From JBDUDK01 sp040002995 (lineage in GTDB: Bacteria > Actinomycetota > Acidimicrobiia > Acidimicrobiales > Ilumatobacteraceae): a stretch of DNA of 6,606 nucleotides. The translations under genes and the position numbers were made by a program. The stretch is from the NCBI GenBank assembly GCA_040002995.1, contig JBDUDK010000127.1:1-6606 (forward strand), given 5' to 3'. A model generated the notes under the pieces. That model searched no databases and had not been told where the DNA came from. It saw only the letters and a list, made by a program, of their open reading frames with translations. Shown here in pieces: positions 1-5,590 of the stretch (the first letter of the stretch is position 1; the number at the start of each line of letters is the position of its first letter).

Positions 1-930
1 CTCGAAGTCATCGAGACCTGCCTCACCAACAACGTGACCACGTCCCGCCCGCTGGCCGTCGCCTTTTTTACGAACGAGGAAGGGGCGCGGTTCGCCCCCG
101 ACATGATGGGATCGCTCACCTACGCGGGCGGACTCGCGATCGAAGAGGCGCTCGACACCGTGGGCATCGACGGCGCGCGCGTGGGCGACGAACTTGCGCG
201 CATCGGCTACGCGGGACCGTTTCCTTGCCCCGGACCCCCTCCGCACGCGTTCGTCGAGCTGCATATCGAGCAGGGTCCGGTACTCGAACGCGAAGGCGTC
301 ACGATCGGCGTCGTGACTGGCGTACAGGGCATCAGCTGGCACGAGCTCACGGTGGTCGGGCAGTCGAACCACGCCGGCACGACCCCGATGCACCTGCGGC
401 ACGATGCCGGGGAAGTGGCCGCTGAGATCGCTGTCTTCGTCCGCCGGCTCGCGCTCGAACTGGGTCCGCCCCAAGTCGGCACCGTCGGTGTGCTCGAGCT
501 TCAGCCCAACCTCGTCAACGTCGTGGCCGCCCAGGCCAGACTCACCGTCGATCTGCGCAACACCGACGACACCGTGCTCACCGAGGCCGAGCGGCGCGTC
601 GCTCTCTTCAGCAACGAGATCGCCGACCGTGAGCACGTCACAATCACGTCGCGGTCGCTCGCCCGCTTCGCTCCCGTCGCCTTTACGCCAGAGCTCGTCG
701 ACCGGGTCGAGGCCACGGCGCGAGGTTTAGGCCACTCCGTCCTTCGTCTCCCGAGTGGTGCCGGTCACGACGCGCAGATGCTGGCGCGCGTGTGTCCCAC
801 CGCGATGGTCTTCACGCCGAGCATCGGAGGCATCAGCCACAATCCGGCCGAGCTCACCGCCGACGCCGACCTCGAGGCAGGGGCGAACGTGTTGCTGCAG
901 GTGCTCCTCCAGCTTGCCTCTGGCCCATGA
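1..930 (+). CDS. M20-family N-carbamoyl-amino-acid / allantoate-type amidohydrolase (5' truncated)
   Basis: This is a zinc- or manganese-dependent amidohydrolase of the hydantoinase/carbamoylase branch of peptidase family M20. The family removes carbamoyl groups from N-carbamoyl-amino acids, beta-ureidopropionate, allantoate or ureidoglycine in the cytoplasm. The frame is open from base 1, so the N-terminus lies outside the window; about 100 residues, including the first metal-binding His/Asp motif, are missing compared with the usual roughly 410. In the visible 309 residues I see NEEGARF (25-31, catalytic/metal Glu pair), LHIEQGPVLE (87-96, metal His88), the lid-domain motif NHAGTTPM (123-130), DLRN (184-187), SGAGHDAQ (252-259) and SHNPAE (279-284, metal His280). 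All key residues downstream of the cut are present, so the protein looks functional. The GTG at 34 is an internal codon, not the start. The stop overlaps the queF-like start by 4 nt. The exact substrate (carbamoyl-amino acid, beta-ureidopropionate or allantoate) cannot be resolved from sequence alone. Confidence 0.92.
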   Translation, partial: LEVIETCLTNNVTTSRPLAVAFFTNEEGARFAPDMMGSLTYAGGLAIEEALDTVGIDGARVGDELARIGYAGPFPCPGPPPHAFVELHIEQGPVLEREGVTIGVVTGVQGISWHELTVVGQSNHAGTTPMHLRHDAGEVAAEIAVFVRRLALELGPPQVGTVGVLELQPNLVNVVAAQARLTVDLRNTDDTVLTEAERRVALFSNEIADREHVTITSRSLARFAPVAFTPELVDRVEATARGLGHSVLRLPSGAGHDAQMLARVCPTAMVFTPSIGGISHNPAELTADADLEAGANVLLQVLLQLASGP

Positions 931-1313
931 TGGAACCCATGCACGAACTCACTGTCCTTGGCCACGACGTTCGCCACCCCATCGACCATGTCGAGTGCTT
1001 TCCGGCACCCGCCAACGTGACACGTGTCAGGGCGGTGACCGAGGAGGTGGCGTCGCTCTGCCCAGTGACCGCTCAGCCCGACCTGTCGACAGTGGTGATC
1101 GAGTACGTCCCCGGCGGCTGGTGCGTCGAGTCGAAGTCGCTCAAGCTCTACCTCTGGTCGTTTCGAGATCGACAGGTGTTCGCGGAGGCGTTCGCCGCGG
1201 AGATCGCGGCCGAGATCTTCATGACCGCGACACCGCGGATGGTGCGCGTCGAGCTGACCCAACGGGCGCGCGGCGGCATCACCGTGACGGCGGTGGCTGA
1301 ACGTCATCGTTGA
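927..1313 (+). CDS. queF: QueF-like NADPH-dependent 7-cyano-7-deazaguanine (preQ0) reductase, short type I form
   Basis: QueF reduces the nitrile of preQ0 to the aminomethyl group of preQ1 in queuosine synthesis; it is a cytoplasmic tunnelling-fold (T-fold) enzyme. The 128-residue product has CPVTAQPD (45-52) with the thioimide-forming Cys45 and the acid Asp52, the NADPH motif ESKSLKLY (68-75), SFR (78-80) and RGGI (115-118). Spacing from Cys45 matches B. subtilis QueF without gaps: Cys55 = Cys45, Asp62 = Asp52, Glu97 = Glu87. The preceding His96, however, is Ala86 (FAE instead of FHE). The protein is shorter than B. subtilis QueF (165 aa), mainly at the two ends. I chose the ATG at 927 because it gives an ATGA overlap with the upstream stop, typical of translational coupling; ATGs at 930 and 939 are in frame and equally possible, and none has a clear Shine-Dalgarno. 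No other queuosine gene is visible. Family assignment is firm; activity on preQ0 is inferred. Confidence 0.88.
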   Translation: MMEPMHELTVLGHDVRHPIDHVECFPAPANVTRVRAVTEEVASLCPVTAQPDLSTVVIEYVPGGWCVESKSLKLYLWSFRDRQVFAEAFAAEIAAEIFMTATPRMVRVELTQRARGGITVTAVAERHR

Positions 1314-1341
1314 GGGCGCCGGCGCCTGAACCGGCGCCCTC
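1312..1341. terminator. GC-rich hairpin between convergent genes, likely bidirectional terminator
   Basis: An 11-bp perfect inverted repeat (1312-1322 with 1331-1341) encloses an 8-nt loop. It begins within the queF-like stop codon and ends 14 nt before the 3' end of the convergent binding-protein gene. The core GGCGCCGGCGCC (1315-1326) is also self-complementary and could fold alternatively. Neither strand has a U-tract after the stem, so it resembles the U-poor hairpins common in high-GC actinobacteria rather than a canonical intrinsic terminator. Its role is inferred from stability and position. Confidence 0.65.
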
Positions 1342-1355
1342 TCACGCGAGAAAGG

Positions 1356-2603
1356 TCAGCTGGGCAGGCCGATGCTCATGTCTATGAATTGGTTCGTCAC
1401 GACATCGCTCGCCTTGAGACCGGCCTTCACCGGCTGCGGGGCGCTGGCGAAGATCGGCGTCTCGACCGCGATCAACGCGTCGACTCGAGTTTCGTCGAAG
1501 TTGCCGAGCGTCTTGTCCGGCCCGTTCGACACGAGACCGTCCTTGAGCATCGTCTTCGCGGCGTAGTCGGCCACCCCCTGGCTGTATACCCAGTCAGCGT
1601 TGTACTTCGTGACCGCCTCGAGGATGAGGGCGTTGGTGTTCGCGGGATCGGCGACGTAGTCGACCTGCGCCTGCTGCACGATGGGCACGAGTTTCTTGAA
1701 GCAGTCGGCGTACTTCGTGATGTTTTCCGGCTTCGTCGCGAGCGGCTGGGCGTAGGGCTTCCAGCCCGTGTCGTCGATGTACGCGTAGGCCACCGGCTTC
1801 GCCCAATCCTTGACCTCGTACTGGTAGATGTAGGGCTCGGCCGAGCCGAAACCTTGCGAGGCGATCTTGCCTTGCGCGGCAACGAAGTTGCCGGGCGAAC
1901 CGTCGTAGGAACCGTCGGTGTTCTCCTTCTTCAGGATGCCCTTGGCGATGAGGTAATCCATGTACGTGCCGCCACCGAAGTACTGGACCTTGGCGTTGGT
2001 CTTGCCGAGATCTTCGATCGTCTTCACGTCGGGGTAGGTGGCGGGATCCCAGAAGATGATCTGGGGGTTCTTCTCTAGGGGGGCGACGATGGCCACGGTT
2101 GGGAAGTCGGCGGAATGTTGAATCGACTCGTCCGTCGTGACGTACGCGAGCAAGATGCTGGGATCCTCGTAGAGCAGCGCGGTGTCCTGCTTGAAGCCGA
2201 CTGCCCCACCCCCCGCCCGGATCTCGATCTTCACACCGGTGGGCGCGCCACCGTGGGCGACGAGGTCACCGATCACAGCTTTCTTGCTGGTGTCGATGGT
2301 CGGGTTCGGTCCGACGAGTTGATAGAGCCCGCCGTGCTCGGCCTCGGGCCACCAGTCCTTCTGTACCACGACGGTGTCAGGGCATAGTCCCTTGAGGTTC
2401 ACATCTTTCGTAGCCGCAGCCGTGGTGCCCGCACCCGCGGTGGTGCCTGGACCGGCCACCGTCGTGGCCGTCGCGGCGCCCGTTGTGCCCGGGCTGCCCG
2501 TGGTTGTGGCCGTGGTGTTGCTCTTGCTGCTGCCGCACGCGGCGAGCGCAACTGTCCAGGCCAGCGGCACCGCCAGCAAGGACAACCTCCGGTGGATACG
2601 CAT
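1356..2603 (-). CDS. ABC transporter substrate-binding lipoprotein, NMT1/THI5-like (NitT/TauT type)
   Basis: This is the extracytoplasmic solute receptor of the importer encoded just upstream on the same strand. The 415-residue precursor has a lipoprotein signal: basic MRIHRR, a hydrophobic stretch (9-22) and lipobox LAAC with Cys23 as the lipidation site. A Ser/Thr/Ala/Gly-rich low-complexity linker (24-65) follows, probably a flexible membrane tether. The mature domain opens with DWWPEAEHGGLYQL (83-96), which matches the D-W-x-P-x-x-x-H-x-G-L-Y pattern of NMT1/THI5 proteins, including thiamine-pyrimidine binding proteins such as ThiY. AAQGKIASQGFGSAEPYIY in the middle is also typical of the fold. 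The start ATG at 2603 has a good AAGGAG site (2610-2615), spaced 6 nt. The gene lies 42 nt after the permease and is last in the operon, running into the hairpin at 1312-1341. The ligand is unknown; a nitrogen heterocycle is plausible, while nitrate, sulfonate or taurine are alternatives within the superfamily. Confidence 0.87.
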   Translation of the reverse strand: MRIHRRLSLLAVPLAWTVALAACGSSKSNTTATTTGSPGTTGAATATTVAGPGTTAGAGTTAAATKDVNLKGLCPDTVVVQKDWWPEAEHGGLYQLVGPNPTIDTSKKAVIGDLVAHGGAPTGVKIEIRAGGGAVGFKQDTALLYEDPSILLAYVTTDESIQHSADFPTVAIVAPLEKNPQIIFWDPATYPDVKTIEDLGKTNAKVQYFGGGTYMDYLIAKGILKKENTDGSYDGSPGNFVAAQGKIASQGFGSAEPYIYQYEVKDWAKPVAYAYIDDTGWKPYAQPLATKPENITKYADCFKKLVPIVQQAQVDYVADPANTNALILEAVTKYNADWVYSQGVADYAAKTMLKDGLVSNGPDKTLGNFDETRVDALIAVETPIFASAPQPVKAGLKASDVVTNQFIDMSIGLPS

Positions 2604-2609
2604 GCATTG

Positions 2610-2615
2610 CTCCTT
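2610..2615 (-). promoter_or_regulatory. Shine-Dalgarno of the binding-protein gene
   Basis: AAGGAG on the minus strand lies 6 nt before the ATG at 2603. It is the clearest ribosome binding site in the window and decides this start over the out-of-frame ATG at 2607. A strong independent site fits the need to make more binding protein than permease. Confidence 0.65.
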
Positions 2616-2645
2616 GTGTCTTGTTGAGATGAGTAGGACCTTTTT

Positions 2646-3527
2646 TCAGGCGGACTGGCGGGTGCTCTCGTGCCATTTGCCGATAAAGCGTTGCGAGAGC
2701 CAGCCGAAGAAGCCGAACACGGTGACGCCCAGGGCAACGGTGACGATGAGAGCGCCGAACATCGTGGTGTAGTTCAGGCGCGCACCGTAGACCTTGATCA
2801 GCTGACCGATGCCCTGCTCACCACGTTGGAAGAAGATGTCGCCGACGACGGAGCCGATGACGGCGAGACCTGCCGAGATGCGAAAGCCGGTGAATATTGC
2901 CGGAAGGGCCGCGGGCAATTGCAGCTTGCGCAGGCGCGTAATGCGGCCGGCGCCGTGGAGTGTGAACAGCTCGTGCTGGCTGCGTTCGGCCGACAACAGA
3001 CCGAAGAGCGTGTTGGTGATGATCGGGAACAGAGAGATGATGACGCACACGAGCACCCGGGAACGGAAGTCGTAGCCAAGGATCACGCCGATGATCGGGA
3101 CGATGGCCAGGATCGGTACCGCCTGTAGCGCGATCAGGTACGGCCAGAACGCGCGCTCGATCCAACGCGCTTGGCTCATCACAATGGCGAGGGCCATACC
3201 GAGCACGATCGAGATCCCGAGGCCGATCAGGGCCACCTTCGTTGACAGCCACAGCGCGTTGAGTATCGGGTGGAAGTTGTGCCAGATGAAGAAGGAGTCG
3301 TGCACGACGCGATGCGGGGGCGGAACCAAGAACTTTGGTTTGCCCATGATTCCGTGAATGCCGACGTAGGACATGAAGTACCAGAACGCGATGAAGAGTC
3401 CGAACACCGCGACCGGCCCGACGTAGTCGAGGAACGAACGACGCCCCCTGATCGCCTCAACGGGCGCGTCGTCGGGCGGCTTGCCGGTGACAACACTGCC
3501 CGGGGTTCCGACTTGCAAGGTCGTCAC
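2646..3527 (-). CDS. ABC transporter permease, BPD_transp_1 family (SsuC/TauC/ThiX-like)
   Basis: This is the membrane subunit of a NitT/TauT-type importer, presumably a homodimer in the plasma membrane. The 293-residue protein has a polar N-terminus (1-32) and about six hydrophobic segments near 35-56, 93-118, 131-150, 156-178, 212-230 and 255-278. The post-TM1 motif FLVPPPHRV (66-74) corresponds to the L-P-x-P stretch usual in this family. The cytoplasmic EAA-type coupling loop is at about 186-206 (HELFTLHGAGRITRLRKLQLP), with the conserved G at 192 or 194 and a trailing L-P-A-A-L-P. The start is GTG at 3527, forming a GTGA 4-nt overlap with the ATPase stop; a GAGGGG stretch lies a few bases upstream inside the ATPase gene. 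The overlap implies coupled, equimolar synthesis. The family is certain; substrate specificity is not encoded in visible motifs. Confidence 0.92.
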   Translation of the reverse strand: MTTLQVGTPGSVVTGKPPDDAPVEAIRGRRSFLDYVGPVAVFGLFIAFWYFMSYVGIHGIMGKPKFLVPPPHRVVHDSFFIWHNFHPILNALWLSTKVALIGLGISIVLGMALAIVMSQARWIERAFWPYLIALQAVPILAIVPIIGVILGYDFRSRVLVCVIISLFPIITNTLFGLLSAERSQHELFTLHGAGRITRLRKLQLPAALPAIFTGFRISAGLAVIGSVVGDIFFQRGEQGIGQLIKVYGARLNYTTMFGALIVTVALGVTVFGFFGWLSQRFIGKWHESTRQSA

Positions 3528-4300
3528 TGGTGTGCCCCTCGAAGCGCGAGCGATACCTCACCTGTGAGGGCGGCGAACTCTGGTTGGAAGCGAAGCTCAG
3601 GCGCCCTCGGATAGTCGAAGGGAACGGCGAAGTCGCCGACGATCCGCCCCGGTCGCGACGACATCACAAGCACGCGTGTCGACAGGTAAACCGCCTCGTA
3701 GATCGAGTGGGTGATGAACAGGCCCGCGAAGCGTTCTCGCTGGAAGAGGCTGAGCAGCTCGTCATTCAGTCGCTCGCGTGTGATCTCGTCGACCGCGCCG
3801 AAAGGCTCGTCGAACAGGAACACTTTGGGCTTCATGACGAGCGAGCGGGCCAACGAGCAACGCATCCGCATACCGCCCGAGAGCGCCTTTGGATACTTGT
3901 CCTCAAATCCGGTGAGCCCGACGAGTGCGATGGCGTCGGCGGTCAGCTGATCGCGTTTCGCCTTGGGGATGTCGTGCAACTCGGCGAGTAACGCGACGTT
4001 GCCGGTCACGGTGCGCCACGGCAGGAGCGTCGCGTCCTGGAACACGTAACCGAGGCTCGTTCGGTCGACGATGATCGAGCCCCTGCTGTAGGGGATGAGT
4101 CCCGACGCGTTCTTGAGCAACGTCGATTTACCGCAACCGGAAGGACCGACCACGGTCACGAACTCGCCGGGTCCCACCGTGAAGGAGATGTTCCGCAGCG
4201 CCTCGGTACCGTCCGCGTAGGTCATCGACACCCCGTCGAAGGACAGGTGGCCGATGACGATCTCGCCGCGAGGCGCTGCAGAGGTGGCGGTACTACTCAT
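3524..4300 (-). CDS. ABC transporter ATP-binding protein, NitT/TauT type (SsuB/TauB/ThiZ-like)
   Basis: This is the cytoplasmic ATPase that powers the importer with the adjacent permease. All nucleotide-binding motifs are present in the 258 residues: Walker A GPSGCGKST (52-60), Q-loop FQDATLLPW (87-95), signature LSGGM (140-144), Walker B VFLFDEP (160-166), D-loop GAVD (168-171) and switch His198 (THS). FQ-x-x-x-LLPW is typical of the nitrate/sulfonate/taurine group. The loop between the beta-strand GSIIVD (74-79) and the Q-loop is shorter than usual by several residues. The signature helix reads LSGGMRMR where the family commonly has LSGGMRQR. The start ATG at 4300 has only weak purine/G-rich candidates upstream (AGGG at 4313-4316, G-run at 4304-4309). 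The gene follows the deaminase-like gene after 66 nt and overlaps the permease by 4 nt. Confidence 0.93.
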   Translation of the reverse strand: MSSTATSAAPRGEIVIGHLSFDGVSMTYADGTEALRNISFTVGPGEFVTVVGPSGCGKSTLLKNASGLIPYSRGSIIVDRTSLGYVFQDATLLPWRTVTGNVALLAELHDIPKAKRDQLTADAIALVGLTGFEDKYPKALSGGMRMRCSLARSLVMKPKVFLFDEPFGAVDEITRERLNDELLSLFQRERFAGLFITHSIYEAVYLSTRVLVMSSRPGRIVGDFAVPFDYPRAPELRFQPEFAALTGEVSLALRGAHQ

Positions 4301-4366
4301 GGACCCCCCGGACCCTAGGACATCAGTGTTCGAGTCACCGTGACCGTTCTGTGAACCTTCTGTTTC
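4301..4366 (-). promoter_or_regulatory. 66-nt intergenic spacer with small palindrome and direct repeat, possible operator
   Basis: This is the largest gap inside the minus-strand gene set, between the deaminase-like gene and the ATPase. It holds a perfect palindrome GTCAC-C-GTGAC (4334-4344). Two copies of TTCTGT sit 11 nt apart (4347-4352 and 4358-4363 on the plus strand), about one helical turn. I see no convincing -35/-10 pair. It could hold an operator or internal promoter that lets the transporter be expressed separately, but the elements are short enough to arise by chance. Confidence 0.25.
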
Positions 4367-5590
4367 CTAACCCATGCACGACGTCGTGCTGGTCAGAACC
4401 GTTCGCGAGACCACTCGGCCCCGGTGGATCACCACCCGAGCGGCCGGCGCGAAAGCGATCGCACCGCGCAGCGTAGGTGCCTCAACGGCGAGCAGTTCCG
4501 CAGGTGCCCCGGGCACGACTTCCACAGCCTCGAGTCCGAGCGCGGCGCGGCTCGCGGTGCTCACCATTGTGTAGGCCTCGTCGGGGGTCGCGTGCCCGGC
4601 CATCACCATGAGCGCGGCGGTCTCGAACGGGTCGGCCCGCCCCATCGTGTTGAACGGATCCTGGAGATTGTCGGCGCCGGCGGCCACCATCACGCCTGCG
4701 TCGAGCAGAGGCCGCACCGCCGTGAGCCCGCGGGGTGCTCCGACCACGACGCCGCGCGCCTGCAGGAAGAGGTTCGTCTGGGGCAGCGCGACCACCGCCA
4801 CGCCGGCCGCCGCCACCTGTTCGGCCACGGCGCGCTGAACGTCGATCGATTGCATCCCGAGCGAGACGCAATGGCTCGCCACGGTGCCGGCGCGAAACTC
4901 GGACTCCATGACTCGGCGAGCGAGCAGCCGCAGTCCGAGCAGGGTCGGGTCGAGCGTCTCGTCGGTGTGCAAGTCCAGAGGACGACCCAGGTGTCCGGCC
5001 GTCTCGAGCAGATAGTCGAGGGAGCCGTCGTGATCGGGATCAAACTGCGGGCAACCTCCGACCACATCGACCCCGGCGTCGAGCGCGTCGCGCAGCAGTG
5101 CGCGGTTGTCGGCTCCGTCGCGCCCGACGAGAGGCGGCCCTATGAGCGCAACGATCTGGATGTCGACGAGATCTTTCAGCGTGGCGCGCACTCGCAGCAA
5201 AGCCTCCACCGATCGGAGCCCGTTGCCCATGTTCACGTCGACATGCGTGCGGATCGCGGTGATGCCGTTCGTGAGGCTGATCCGCGCCGCGCGCTCGGCT
5301 CGTTCGGCGATGTCGTCGATCGTGATGCTCTCGTAGGCGGCGTGGATGGCCTCGATGGCCCTGACGAGATCGCCCTTCGGATTCGGAACGCGGTCGGCGA
5401 GGAATGCCTTGTCGAGGTGGGCGTGCGGCTCGACGGCGGCCGGCAACAAGACGTAGCCGGCGAGATCGAGCACCTCTTCTCCGGGCTCGGGCGTGATCGA
5501 TGCCGCGACCGCTGCAATCCGGTCGCCGTCTATGCGGACGTCGGCGGTGGTGGTGTCTCCGAGTGTGACCTTGCGCAGCAGCAGCGTCAT
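4367..5590 (-). CDS. Cytosine-deaminase-like metal-dependent amidohydrolase
   Basis: This is a member of the amidohydrolase superfamily, cytosine deaminase (CodA/AtzC-like) branch. These enzymes hydrolyse C-N bonds on cyclic amidines, imides or triazines in the cytoplasm. The 407-residue protein has an N-terminal beta-sandwich piece (1-50), then EPHAHLDK (54-61, metal His56 and His58), RTHVD (114-118), HTDE (208-211, metal His208 and catalytic Glu211), ASHC (238-241, His240) and GADNLQDPF (305-313, metal Asp307). The metal site is therefore complete. The segment aligned to CodA's base-binding PQEG (Gln156) reads IGPP (150-153), and CodA's DPW is DPF (311-313), so the pocket differs and the substrate is probably not simply cytosine. 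The ATG at 5590 overlaps the monooxygenase stop by 4 nt (ATGA), showing they are co-translated. Alternatives are an isoguanine/creatinine/triazine-type deaminase or an imidase-like hydrolase. Confidence 0.88.
   Translation of the reverse strand: MTLLLRKVTLGDTTTADVRIDGDRIAAVAASITPEPGEEVLDLAGYVLLPAAVEPHAHLDKAFLADRVPNPKGDLVRAIEAIHAAYESITIDDIAERAERAARISLTNGITAIRTHVDVNMGNGLRSVEALLRVRATLKDLVDIQIVALIGPPLVGRDGADNRALLRDALDAGVDVVGGCPQFDPDHDGSLDYLLETAGHLGRPLDLHTDETLDPTLLGLRLLARRVMESEFRAGTVASHCVSLGMQSIDVQRAVAEQVAAAGVAVVALPQTNLFLQARGVVVGAPRGLTAVRPLLDAGVMVAAGADNLQDPFNTMGRADPFETAALMVMAGHATPDEAYTMVSTASRAALGLEAVEVVPGAPAELLAVEAPTLRGAIAFAPAARVVIHRGRVVSRTVLTSTTSCMG

Noticed and set aside
34..36. GTG as the start of the M20 hydrolase
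   Set aside because: The frame is open to base 1 and the family needs about 100 more N-terminal residues with the first metal-binding motif, so this is an internal Val codon.
765..1307. 180-codon minus-strand frame across the hydrolase/queF junction
   Set aside because: It lies antisense to two genes with clear catalytic motifs and has no recognisable motif of its own.
1389..2078. 229-codon open frame on the plus strand opposite the binding-protein gene
   Set aside because: Shadow of the lipoprotein gene; low-complexity Val/Arg/Leu-rich translation with no domain or ribosome binding site.
2400..2535. Repetitive-looking Thr/Ala/Gly-coding stretch as a tandem repeat or recombination site
   Set aside because: It encodes the low-complexity linker right after the lipobox; the apparent repeat follows from biased amino-acid content and no fixed unit length is seen.
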